Shown: piece by piece, positions 1-6,075 of the stretch | Numbering within the stretch: the first letter of the stretch is position 1 | How the letters are laid out: every line of letters starts with the position of its first letter | DNA from: Holosporales bacterium | Lineage (GTDB): Bacteria; Pseudomonadota; Alphaproteobacteria; RUG11792 | Direction of reading: 5' to 3' | DNA length: 7,060 nt | Assembly: GCA_031263345.1 (NCBI GenBank) | Contig: JAISFY010000039.1 | Location: 1-7,060 of the forward strand | Notes under the pieces: generated by a model | Database searches by the model: none | What the model saw: the letters and a program-made list of their open reading frames with translations, nothing else | What the model was told of the DNA's origin: nothing | Program-made: the position numbers and the translations under genes

Positions 1-1187
1 TCGAAATCAAGCAATGTTTTTCCGGGTTTAGCAGTATCGTCCCTTGGCTTATCTTTCTAGCCCTTTCCCTATCGAGCGTCGTGGCGAAGACGACATTAGG
101 ACTCCGATTAGCCTATCTATTTGTTAAGCTCTTCGGTAAAAACCTAACCGGTCTGTCGTATAGCGTAATTATAACAGAGTTTTTGGCGACTTTGGTTATC
201 CCTAGTAATACAGCGAGGGGCGCCAATATTGGGCTCCCTCTCGTTACCTCAATCTCTCGGTACGTCGCTTCCAATACGGATGGGGTCCAGGAGAAATCTA
301 TTGGATCCTATCTATCGATTTTATATGCTTTTAGTAATGCCATATGTAGCTCCATCTTTATAACGGCAATGATCTCTAATGCTATCATCGTAGAGATTTT
401 ATCGAATACTGGAATACACATGAACTGGCTATCGTGGTGTGGGTTTATGTTATTGCCGGGGGGCTGCATTCTTGCATTATTACCCTTCGTTCTACAGCTA
501 TTCCTTGAGCAACGAAATACCTTAATTCCAGGTAAACTCAGGGCTCAGGCTGCTATAAGTTATAAATCGATAGGGAAATTAAGCGAACAAGAAAAATGTA
601 TTTTAGTTGTTTTTTCGGCAATGTTGTTGATGTGGATTTTCTCGGAGTTAGTTGGAATCCCGATTATTGTTACCGTTTTGATTGGGATCGTAGTTTTCGT
701 AATGCTAGGTTTTTTAAATATAAAGGAAGCATTTTCATCGTATAGCACTTTGAATCCGGTAATAATGCTTGGAATCCTAATATCGTACGTTAATTGCCTC
801 ATTTCGTTTGGAGCGGTTGAATGGTTTAATGGAGTTATTTTAAATTACTTGAAGCAGATAGATATTGATAAGGCGTATTATCTGCTGACTGTAACTTATT
901 ATTTCACCCATTACTTCTTTTCTGGAGAGGGAGGACGAATCATCGCTCTCTACTCCGTATTTCTCGCAACCGGACTTTCTCTTGGGATAGAACCGATGAA
1001 ATTGAGTATGACGTTAGCATTTTTCAGTAGTACTTCAGACGTTTTGGCTCACTATACCTGCCCGACATCAATTACCATGTTCAGTACTGGATACATCTCG
1101 GCCAGGAAATGGATGATGATCGGCCTGATTACGACCATAATGATAATGGGGATATGGTTTGTGTATGTCGGGATTCGAGGTGGATAA
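1..1187 (+). CDS. DASS-family dicarboxylate/2-oxoglutarate-malate translocator, 5' end outside window
   Basis: Inner-membrane carrier of the divalent anion:Na+ symporter family (CitT/SodiT1-like), which moves di- or tricarboxylates such as malate, 2-oxoglutarate or citrate. The frame is open from base 3, so the GTG at 81 is an internal valine and not the start: residues encoded before it (a GFSSIVPWLIFLALSLSSVV stretch) align with the conserved GFSxxxVWLIxxAFxxAxGFxKTGLG segment of the family. 394 residues are visible of a usual 460-490, so roughly the first 70-100 are missing. The hallmark IPSNTARG loop lies at bases 198-221. The end holds the family-type HYTCPTSITMFSTGYISARKW segment (about 1050-1109), where relatives have THYGTGPAPIYFGSGYV. 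Many hydrophobic segments follow one another. No good terminator follows. Substrate is inferred from family only. Confidence 0.87.
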   Translation, partial: EIKQCFSGFSSIVPWLIFLALSLSSVVAKTTLGLRLAYLFVKLFGKNLTGLSYSVIITEFLATLVIPSNTARGANIGLPLVTSISRYVASNTDGVQEKSIGSYLSILYAFSNAICSSIFITAMISNAIIVEILSNTGIHMNWLSWCGFMLLPGGCILALLPFVLQLFLEQRNTLIPGKLRAQAAISYKSIGKLSEQEKCILVVFSAMLLMWIFSELVGIPIIVTVLIGIVVFVMLGFLNIKEAFSSYSTLNPVIMLGILISYVNCLISFGAVEWFNGVILNYLKQIDIDKAYYLLTVTYYFTHYFFSGEGGRIIALYSVFLATGLSLGIEPMKLSMTLAFFSSTSDVLAHYTCPTSITMFSTGYISARKWMMIGLITTIMIMGIWFVYVGIRGG

Positions 1188-1357
1188 GCACGCAATATCC
1201 TAGGTTTTGGATTTTAAGTCAAATAAGTTACAGTATTAAAATTTTAAATATTTTTCTTTTATTTCTTTATTCTCTGCTATTATTTCTTCGTCCTCGGCTA
1301 TAATCAAAGCTCCATGCTCCTGCAAACCCTTTGAAAACTGCAGTTATTCAAATTTAA

Positions 1358-1403
1358 CGCAATAAAAAAAGTATTGATTATAAAATCCACTAACTTTATT
1401 GCG
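1358..1403. repeat. 9-bp perfect inverted repeat in the gap between the two transporter genes
   Basis: CGCAATAAA (1358-1366) and TTTATTGCG (1395-1403) are perfect reverse complements separated by 28 bases. It could form a cruciform, be a regulator site upstream of the promoter at 1439, or be a chance match in AT-rich DNA. The rest of the 1188-1438 gap is AT-rich (pyrimidine run near 1251-1290) and I see no gene in it beyond a short minus-strand open stretch without a start codon. Confidence 0.4.
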
Positions 1404-1438
1404 GATATCTCCCAATAGATTCTATGGTTCATTTTGTG

Positions 1439-1466
1439 TTGACTTTTATTAAAAAAAGTTTATAAT
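1439..1466 (+). promoter_or_regulatory. sigma70-type promoter for the MFS transporter gene
   Basis: TTGACT (-35, 1439-1444) and a perfect TATAAT (-10, 1461-1466) are separated by 16 bases, near the optimum. Transcription would start near 1473, about 45 bases before the ATG at 1519. This is the best promoter match in the window and indicates the MFS gene is transcribed separately from the DASS gene. Confidence 0.75.
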
Positions 1467-1506
1467 TTGTTAAATTTTGAGAGGCGTAAGGTTTTCTGAA
1501 ATTAGT

Positions 1507-1512
1507 AGGAGG
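1507..1512 (+). promoter_or_regulatory. Shine-Dalgarno that fixes the MFS start
   Basis: AGGAGG lies 6 bases before ATG 1519. The longer reading from TTG 1477 would place this perfect ribosome binding site inside the gene and begin only about 4 bases after the likely transcription start, so 1519 is preferred. Confidence 0.8.
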
Positions 1513-1518
1513 TGGAGT

Positions 1519-2751
1519 ATGTTGTATAACAGAACTGTGAATGGAGGTCATTTTGTCATAAGTTTTGATAACGTAATTAATGGGTTCTTAGCGGTTGTGA
1601 TGGCGCCACTATTTTTCGGCGCAAGTCAGGATCCGATTATACAGCTCTTATGCTCCTACGCAGCCTATGGTGCTCTTTTCGTAACTGGCCCAGTTGGGGC
1701 TTTAATGTTTGGGCGTATGGGAGATAAGTTCGGTCGAAAACGTGCTTTGTTGATTAGTATTACCGGTATCGGTTGCCCAGTATTCTTGATCGGAATTTTG
1801 CCGACTTACTCCATGATCGGTGTAGCTGCTCCTATCGTTTTAATCATGCTCAGGATGGTGCAAGGGTTTTTTAAGGGAGCTGAGTATTCAGGGGTTCTTA
1901 TACATAATCATGAAATGGGCAACAAGAAAATCAGCTCATCTGCTAATATCATTTCTCTTGGATGCTTTGGAGGGGTAGCGGCGGCCGTGACATGTTGGTT
2001 CGCGACGCAGGAAGCTTCGCCAGTTTGGTCTTGGCGCGTCCCTTTTATCGTTGGAGGTGTGTTGGCGAGTGTGGTTTTTTTCTTTAGGATGAAAATTCCG
2101 GAGACGGACGATTTTATTGAAATCCAAAATCAGAATAAAACCCTGAAATCTCCGCTGATGGCTTTGTTGAGATCTCACAAATTGGAAATGTTTGTTGGGA
2201 CTGCGGTCTGCGCAATGTATACTTCTTTCGCTTATTCCTCGATGATGTTCGGGAATAGGCTGTTTCAGCAGGCTGGGTACCCAGTTTCGCAGAGCATGAT
2301 CTTTAGTATGTTTGATATGCTGTGGATATCCATATCGATATCCATTTGTGGTCGGATTGCTGATAGAATTGGTTTGGTTAGGCAGATACAGATAGGGGCG
2401 TTGGTATTACTCGTTGCATCGTATCCGCTTTGTATGTTAATTACCGGGGAATTAACTTTATTTAAGATATATGCATATATGACCTGTGTGACGTTCCTGA
2501 GTGCTTCCATAGCGAGCTGCTCAGCGGCCTATGTTTTGAGATTATTTCCGGCTCAGTGTAGATATACTGGGTTTTCAGTTACCGATTCATTGGGAGCGAT
2601 TATAGGTGGCGCAACCCCTTTTATGATGCTTTTATTTTCTGCAGTTTTCAGTACGAATATGGGGTGTGTAGTTTGGTTTTATATAACAACGATTCCGACA
2701 TTTGTGTTAATTTGCATCGTGGATCGTAGGACTCGGAGAGCTGTAGGCTAG
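1519..2751 (+). CDS. MFS transporter, metabolite:H+ symporter (MHS/ProP-like) family
   Basis: Inner-membrane proton symporter of the MHS branch of the major facilitator superfamily, whose members carry proline/betaine, citrate, 2-oxoglutarate or other small metabolites. From ATG 1519 it is 410 residues, close to the usual 420-500. Motif A of loop 2-3 is at residues 65-75 (GRMGDKFGRKR); an R-x-x-Q-G motif in the fourth helix region is at 112-126 (RMVQGFFKGAEYSGV, MHS relatives RxxQGxxxGGEYGGA); SWRVPF is at 171-176; a second motif A-like loop GRIADRIG is at 278-285; and FPAQCRYTG at 343-351 matches the MHS FPxxxRYTG signature. About twelve hydrophobic segments are visible. It has its own promoter and strong ribosome binding site. 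Together with the neighbouring dicarboxylate carrier it suggests dependence on host metabolites. Family assignment is firm; the substrate is unknown, so no symbol is given. Confidence 0.9.
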   Translation: MLYNRTVNGGHFVISFDNVINGFLAVVMAPLFFGASQDPIIQLLCSYAAYGALFVTGPVGALMFGRMGDKFGRKRALLISITGIGCPVFLIGILPTYSMIGVAAPIVLIMLRMVQGFFKGAEYSGVLIHNHEMGNKKISSSANIISLGCFGGVAAAVTCWFATQEASPVWSWRVPFIVGGVLASVVFFFRMKIPETDDFIEIQNQNKTLKSPLMALLRSHKLEMFVGTAVCAMYTSFAYSSMMFGNRLFQQAGYPVSQSMIFSMFDMLWISISISICGRIADRIGLVRQIQIGALVLLVASYPLCMLITGELTLFKIYAYMTCVTFLSASIASCSAAYVLRLFPAQCRYTGFSVTDSLGAIIGGATPFMMLLFSAVFSTNMGCVVWFYITTIPTFVLICIVDRRTRRAVG

Positions 2752-2773
2752 GAAGGGGCTGAAAACAAACTCC

Positions 2774-2793
2774 TTGCAGCAGATGAGCTGCAA
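2774..2793. other. hairpin downstream of the MFS gene
   Basis: TTGCAGC (2774-2780) pairs perfectly with GCTGCAA (2787-2793) around a 6-base loop. It lies 22 bases after the MFS stop but is not followed by a T run, so it is not a standard intrinsic terminator on the + strand. It may be an mRNA 3'-end stabiliser or part of the leader of the next operon. A second small palindrome, TAGTAT-AA-ATACTA (2798-2811), follows at once. Confidence 0.4.
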
Positions 2794-2842
2794 ATTGTAG
2801 TATAAATACTATCGTTTTGGTCTAAAAAAATTGTCTGTAACT

Positions 2843-3136
2843 ATGAAGCTAGAATGGGGAAAAAAGGTCAATTGTCCGACCTGTGCGTTACCTTTTTATA
2901 ATCTTCAGAAATCGTCTTTGTTGTGTCCGCATTGCGGTGATTCCTTTGAGGTGGCGGATTTGCAATCAAAAAGAGGGATGATTGAGATAATGGATGAAGT
3001 CGATTTTGATAGTAAATTGTCCGAGATTACTGGTTTCGATTTCCCAGATGAGGCAGATTCTGGAATCGGTCTTGTCGATGATACTGGAATTATCGCTGTC
3101 GGCGATGATATTGAAGACGTAAAGATTGTTGACTAG
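2843..3136 (+). CDS. TIGR02300 family (FYDLN acid domain) zinc-ribbon protein
   Basis: Small protein of unknown function characteristic of Alphaproteobacteria. From ATG 2843 it has 97 residues: an N-terminal EWG segment (4-6), two CPxC knuckles at C11/C14 and C28/C31 that should bind one zinc, the signature FYNL at 18-21 (FYDL in most relatives), and a strongly acidic second half from about residue 50. This order of parts is the family's defining layout. An alternative TTG start at 2831 adds four residues, but ATG 2843 aligns with the usual family start (MAKxEWGTKRxC). Neither start has a clear Shine-Dalgarno. The stop overlaps the GTG of trpS (TAGTG), so the two are almost certainly co-transcribed and perhaps translationally coupled. 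Relatives usually have a longer acidic tail. Confidence 0.87.
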   Translation: MKLEWGKKVNCPTCALPFYNLQKSSLLCPHCGDSFEVADLQSKRGMIEIMDEVDFDSKLSEITGFDFPDEADSGIGLVDDTGIIAVGDDIEDVKIVD

Positions 3137-4152
3137 TGACGCTAGCTAATCGAGAGAAAAAGATTGTTTTAACTGGTGATAGACCGACCGGTCCTCTTCA
3201 CCTTGGTCATTACGTCGGATCTTTACAGAATCGAGTCGAAATGCAGGATCGGCATGAGTGCTTTATAATGATCGCTGATACGCAGGCTATGTCAGATTAT
3301 TTCGAAAAACCAGAGTTGGTGGCACGTTCTGTTCGAGAGGTGTTTAAGGACTATATAGCGGTTGGGATATCTCCCAAAAAGAGTACTATTTTCGTTCAAT
3401 CTAAGGTTCCAGAATTATTTGAGTTAACGTCTTACTATATGAATTTAGTGACGGTCGCGAGGCTCGAGCGTAACCCAACCGTAAAATCGGAGATACAGCA
3501 AAAAGGATTTGAAAGCTCTGTTCCGGCTGGATTTTTGTGTTATCCAGTAAGTCAGGCGTCTGATATAACTGCATTTAAGGCTTCGATAGTACCAGTTGGA
3601 GAAGATCAGCTTCCACTCCTCGAGATTACGAATGAGATTGTACGGCGTTTTAATAGGATGTATGGTGAGGGCGTTCTGGTGGAGGCACAAGCGCTCTTGG
3701 GTAAGGTTGATAGACTTGTCGGCATTGATGGTAAGGCGAAAGCGAGCAAATCTATGAATAATGCGATCTTCCTATCTGATTCCCCGGAAATAATTAGAGA
3801 GAAGGTATTTAGTATGTATACAGATCCGAATCATATACAGGTTTCGGATCCTGGGAGAATCGAGGGGAACGTAGTATTCGCATACCTTGATGCTTTTTTC
3901 GAGGATAAGGAAGAGTTACAGAGCATGAAAAAAAGATACGAAAAAGGTGGCCTCGGTGACGTTACTTTAAAATCTCTTTTAAATGAAATTCTGCAAAAAT
4001 TATTGTCTCCGATTAGAGAAAGAAGGCAATCGATTGAAGAAGAAAAAGAGATCTTAGAGATACTTAAGGCGGGAACCGAACGTGCTCGAGAGATAGCCAG
4101 AAAGACTACAGAGCAGGTCCGGGAAGCGATAGGAATTCAATACTGGGCCTAG
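3136..4152 (+). CDS. trpS: tryptophanyl-tRNA synthetase
   Basis: Cytoplasmic class I aminoacyl-tRNA synthetase that charges tRNA-Trp with tryptophan using ATP. 338 residues, the normal size. The HIGH-type motif is HLGH at 22-25 within TGDRPTGPLHLGHYVGSL; the KMSKS loop reads KASKS at 202-206 after GIDGKA; other conserved pieces are MIADTQA (45-51), RNPTVKSE (112-119), PVGEDQ (153-158), MYTDPNH (227-233) and GGLGDVT (271-277). The start is GTG, sharing one base with the upstream stop; no better start exists because the family begins close to KIVLTGDRPTG. The GDRPTG/HYVGS/VSQASDITAFKA pattern belongs to the clade common in Firmicutes rather than the FSGVQPTGxLHLGNYLGA form usual in Alphaproteobacteria, hinting at ancient replacement. 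The charged C-terminal helix region (about 292-330) is normal for this clade. Confidence 0.95.
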   Translation: MTLANREKKIVLTGDRPTGPLHLGHYVGSLQNRVEMQDRHECFIMIADTQAMSDYFEKPELVARSVREVFKDYIAVGISPKKSTIFVQSKVPELFELTSYYMNLVTVARLERNPTVKSEIQQKGFESSVPAGFLCYPVSQASDITAFKASIVPVGEDQLPLLEITNEIVRRFNRMYGEGVLVEAQALLGKVDRLVGIDGKAKASKSMNNAIFLSDSPEIIREKVFSMYTDPNHIQVSDPGRIEGNVVFAYLDAFFEDKEELQSMKKRYEKGGLGDVTLKSLLNEILQKLLSPIRERRQSIEEEKEILEILKAGTERAREIARKTTEQVREAIGIQYWA

Positions 4153-4233
4153 TCAGTTAAGTAACGTGTAAAAGACAGAACTTGATCTGACCGGGACGTA
4201 TACTATCCAATAGCTTTGCTGTATTTGATTGTT

Positions 4234-4240
4234 GGAGGTG
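4234..4240 (+). promoter_or_regulatory. Shine-Dalgarno of the small lipoprotein gene
   Basis: GGAGGTG is followed 3 bases later by ATG 4244. It decides the start: the longer version from TTG 4229 would put the ribosome binding site inside the coding region. Confidence 0.75.
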
Positions 4241-4243
4241 GAT

Positions 4244-4510
4244 ATGGGAAATTTCCTCAAGATTTGTGGAGTGATGGTTTTACTTGCTGGTTGCATGTCC
4301 TCTGAGTGCTGTGCCGCAGAAATGTTGAATTGGATGAAGGAAAAAACATTCGTGGTATATCACGCGGCGGCCAATGTGGTGTGTGTCCCATTTCGGGTTT
4401 ATAGGGATTATTCTGAGGATCTACCCACCCGAACATTCTCTTATACCAATCAGTTATTGCTGGACCTGGAACTCGAATACAAGACCATTCCACCGCTTCC
4501 TGGAGAGTAG
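4244..4510 (+). CDS. small putative lipoprotein of unknown function
   Basis: I do not recognise the family. From ATG 4244 the product has 88 residues: a short N-region with one lysine (K6), a hydrophobic core (about 7-16) and a lipobox L14-A15-G16-C17, which predicts lipid attachment at C17 and a mature peptide of 72 residues. Position +2 is Met, so by the E. coli Asp rule it would go to the outer membrane. An alternative reading is an ordinary signal peptide cut after the CCAA stretch near 22-25. The mature part has an amphipathic start (MLNWMKEKTFVVYHAAANVV), a YRDYSEDLPTRTFSY segment and a proline-rich end, and three further cysteines (22, 23, 47). It is separated from trpS by 91 bases without a convincing promoter. 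A good ribosome binding site supports expression; function unknown. Confidence 0.6.
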   Translation: MGNFLKICGVMVLLAGCMSSECCAAEMLNWMKEKTFVVYHAAANVVCVPFRVYRDYSEDLPTRTFSYTNQLLLDLELEYKTIPPLPGE

Positions 4511-4624
4511 GTTGCCTTCCATCCACCGGGAAGTAAATGACCTTATTTGGTGGCCCAAATAGATACCGTATCTCGAGTCAATGAAAAAATGGACAAAGAT
4601 CACTGCGCAAACACTGTGGTGCCG

Positions 4625-4823
4625 TCATATCCGCTGTACATTCTTCAGCATGTCAGAGAACACCTGCATCGATTTCCTCATCACGGCACACACCATTGCT
4701 TTCGCCGATTTGTTCTTTTTTTTCAAGTCTTTTTACGAACTGAGCAAAGTCCTTATTATGATTTTTTACAGCTATGGCCGCCATATACAATGTCTTCCTC
4801 GCAAAATGCATAACACCACTCAA
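4625..4823 (-). pseudogene. IS110-family transposase, C-terminal remnant with frameshift
   Basis: Read on the minus strand from 4823, the translation gives MHFARKTLYMAAIAVKNHN followed by a KDFAQFVKRLEKK segment; this is the conserved RKxLYMAAxxAxxHN...FYxRL stretch near the end of IS110-family (Transposase_20) enzymes. At the A8 run (T8 on the + strand, 4716-4723) the frame changes: the next frame continues NKSAKAMVCAVMRKSMQVF and DMLKNVQRI, the expected KxxKxAxxAVMRKL ending, with the stop at 4625-4627. Removing one A from the run rejoins the two halves. Only about the last 65 of the usual 300-400 residues remain; an in-frame TAA lies at 4824-4826, just before the recognisable part. The + strand open frames here are its shadow. 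The original element end may lie near 4560, but I see no clear boundary. Confidence 0.75.
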
Positions 4824-4897
4824 TTATAGAAAAACGCCTAAAAGAGCTGTGTATGCCAAAGATTTCAACGTAATTATTCCATTTTCATACATTACTA

Positions 4898-4922
4898 TGA
4901 TACTATCATCATGATAGTATCA
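4898..4922. promoter_or_regulatory. perfect 12-1-12 palindrome upstream of fic, candidate operator
   Basis: TGATACTATCAT (4898-4909), a single central C (4910), and ATGATAGTATCA (4911-4922) form a perfect inverted repeat of 12-base arms. It ends 18 bases before the preferred fic start and overlaps -10-like sequence (TATGAT 4896-4901). Its form is that of a binding site for a dimeric regulator; a plausible ligand is the winged-helix end of the Fic protein itself or an unlinked repressor. In RNA it would also form a stable hairpin that would bury the alternative ATG at 4911. Confidence 0.65.
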
Positions 4923-4931
4923 CATTGTGAT
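4919..4931. promoter_or_regulatory. second palindrome (6-1-6) overlapping the first, before fic
   Basis: ATCACA (4919-4924), T, TGTGAT (4926-4931) is a perfect inverted repeat that shares its first four bases with the larger palindrome and ends nine bases before the fic ATG. Its TGTGA-like half-sites resemble CRP/FNR-type half-sites, but the spacing is too tight for a CRP site. It could be a second operator or an alternative hairpin covering the ribosome binding region. Confidence 0.45.
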
Positions 4932-4940
4932 GGAAAGATC

Positions 4941-5909
4941 ATGCCTAAAAAACCACCATTTCGCATGACGGCGACTATTGTCGATCTCGTCCAGAAGATA
5001 TGTATGGTTTTAGGCCGGCTTGATCATTGCAACTTCAAAGTACATAGTGATATTCATCTGAGGAAAACCACAGGCATCAGATCTGTCAAATCCAGTTTAG
5101 CTATCGAAGGGCATAGCCTGATGATTGAGCAAGTCAGCGATATTCTAAACGGACAGCCTGTAATTGCTCCTAAAAACGATATTATTGCCGTAAAAAATGC
5201 TATAGCCGTTTACGAAATATTTGATCAAATTGACGCCTTTAATATTGAGGACATCTTGAAAATTCACGGCATAATGATGAAAGATTTGCTATCGGAGGCC
5301 GGAAATTTTAGGAGAGGCGGTGTAGGACTCTTCAAGGGCGATGAAGTTGTACACGTCGCTCCTCCGCACCAAAATGTATCTGGGCTAATAGCCGATTTGT
5401 TCGCGTATTTGAAGAATGTTCCTGATAGTTTGCTTATAAAATCGTGTGTTTTTCACTATGAATTCGAATTTATTCATCCGTTTCTTGACGGGAATGGACG
5501 TATGGGACGTTTGTGGCAACAACTTATACTTTCTAAGCAGCACCCTGTTTTTAGATTGATTTGCCTGGAGGAGTTGCTGGAAAAATATCAGAGTGAATAC
5601 TACGATGCCTTGCAATCGAGCGACCATGACGGAAGCTCTGAAAAGTTTATCGAATTTATGCTGAACATCGTTATGCAAGCTCTAGAAATTCTGGAACCGC
5701 AAATACAACCGACGACCGTGGATAAATTTGAAGATCGACTGGCATATGCGAAGAATTTTCTAGATAATTTTAAAAGGAAGGATTACATAAATTTACTAAA
5801 AACAATCTCATCGGCGACCGCAAGCCGCGACTTGATACAAGGAGTGAAACATGGAATACTGGAGTCTGAAAATAATAAAAACCAAACAATCTACAGATTT
5901 AAAAAATGA
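4941..5909 (+). CDS. fic: Fic family protein (class II-type AMP-transferase) with C-terminal winged helix
   Basis: Predicted to transfer AMP from ATP to hydroxyl side chains of target proteins. With ATG 4941 it has 322 residues. The N-terminus (PPFRMTATIVDLVQKICMVL) matches the Fic_N-type helix; the inhibitory motif (S/T)xxxE(G/N) is S52-LAI-E56-G57; the flap strand GVGLFKGDEVVHVAPP is at 127-142; the complete catalytic motif HPFLDGNGRMGR is at 179-190, with the catalytic His179 and phosphate-binding Arg190 intact; and the last 45 residues (SATASRDLIQGVKHGIL and on) look like the winged-helix domain found at the end of many Fic proteins. The upstream ATG 4911 would add ten residues but begins inside the palindrome; 4941 fits the family start and has a weak GGAAAG before it. 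The inhibitory motif is in the same chain and no separate antitoxin gene is seen, consistent with class II self-inhibition. The target is unknown: a housekeeping regulator or a host-directed effector. Confidence 0.92.
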   Translation: MPKKPPFRMTATIVDLVQKICMVLGRLDHCNFKVHSDIHLRKTTGIRSVKSSLAIEGHSLMIEQVSDILNGQPVIAPKNDIIAVKNAIAVYEIFDQIDAFNIEDILKIHGIMMKDLLSEAGNFRRGGVGLFKGDEVVHVAPPHQNVSGLIADLFAYLKNVPDSLLIKSCVFHYEFEFIHPFLDGNGRMGRLWQQLILSKQHPVFRLICLEELLEKYQSEYYDALQSSDHDGSSEKFIEFMLNIVMQALEILEPQIQPTTVDKFEDRLAYAKNFLDNFKRKDYINLLKTISSATASRDLIQGVKHGILESENNKNQTIYRFKK

Positions 5910-6075
5910 TGTCATGACTATGCGCCCAAAATCAGATCACTAAAATTTCGGTACGTATTTTAAAGGAGGCATTACAAAGAGACAAATTGTATAAGTTTCC
6001 AGCGAATAGCATCTTCGCAAGGTGATCGTTACGTAAAAATAAGTAATCATTGTGCCAATACATTTCACTCCATAA

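Noticed and set aside
1236..1247. TTAAAATTTTAA palindrome followed by a T-rich run after the DASS gene, as a terminator
   Set aside because: It has no loop and no G-C pairs, so it cannot form a stable terminator hairpin.
2323..2345. Inverted repeat TGGATATC/GATATCCA inside the MFS gene
   Set aside because: It lies in codons for an Ile-Ser alternating helix (WISISIS); codon repetition explains it.
4182..4204. TTGATC and TATACT upstream of the lipoprotein gene as a promoter
   Set aside because: The two boxes are only 11 bases apart, too close for sigma70.
4716..4723. Programmed -1 frameshift in the IS110 remnant
   Set aside because: The downstream frame is +1 relative to the upstream frame, not -1, and IS110 transposases are normally made from one continuous frame; decay fits better.
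4547..4829. Two overlapping + strand open frames (starting near 4547 and 4581)
   Set aside because: Neither has a ribosome binding site, their translations look random (rich in His, Phe, Cys), and the minus strand of the same bases carries recognisable IS110 transposase sequence.
4911..4940. Upstream ATG 4911 as fic start
   Set aside because: It lies in the right arm of the perfect palindrome, adds ten residues not matching the family, and lacks a ribosome binding site; ATG 4941 matches the usual family N-terminus.
5963..5969. Perfect AAGGAGG Shine-Dalgarno after fic
   Set aside because: No ATG, GTG or TTG at useful spacing opens a frame of more than a few codons; probably part of decayed coding sequence or chance.
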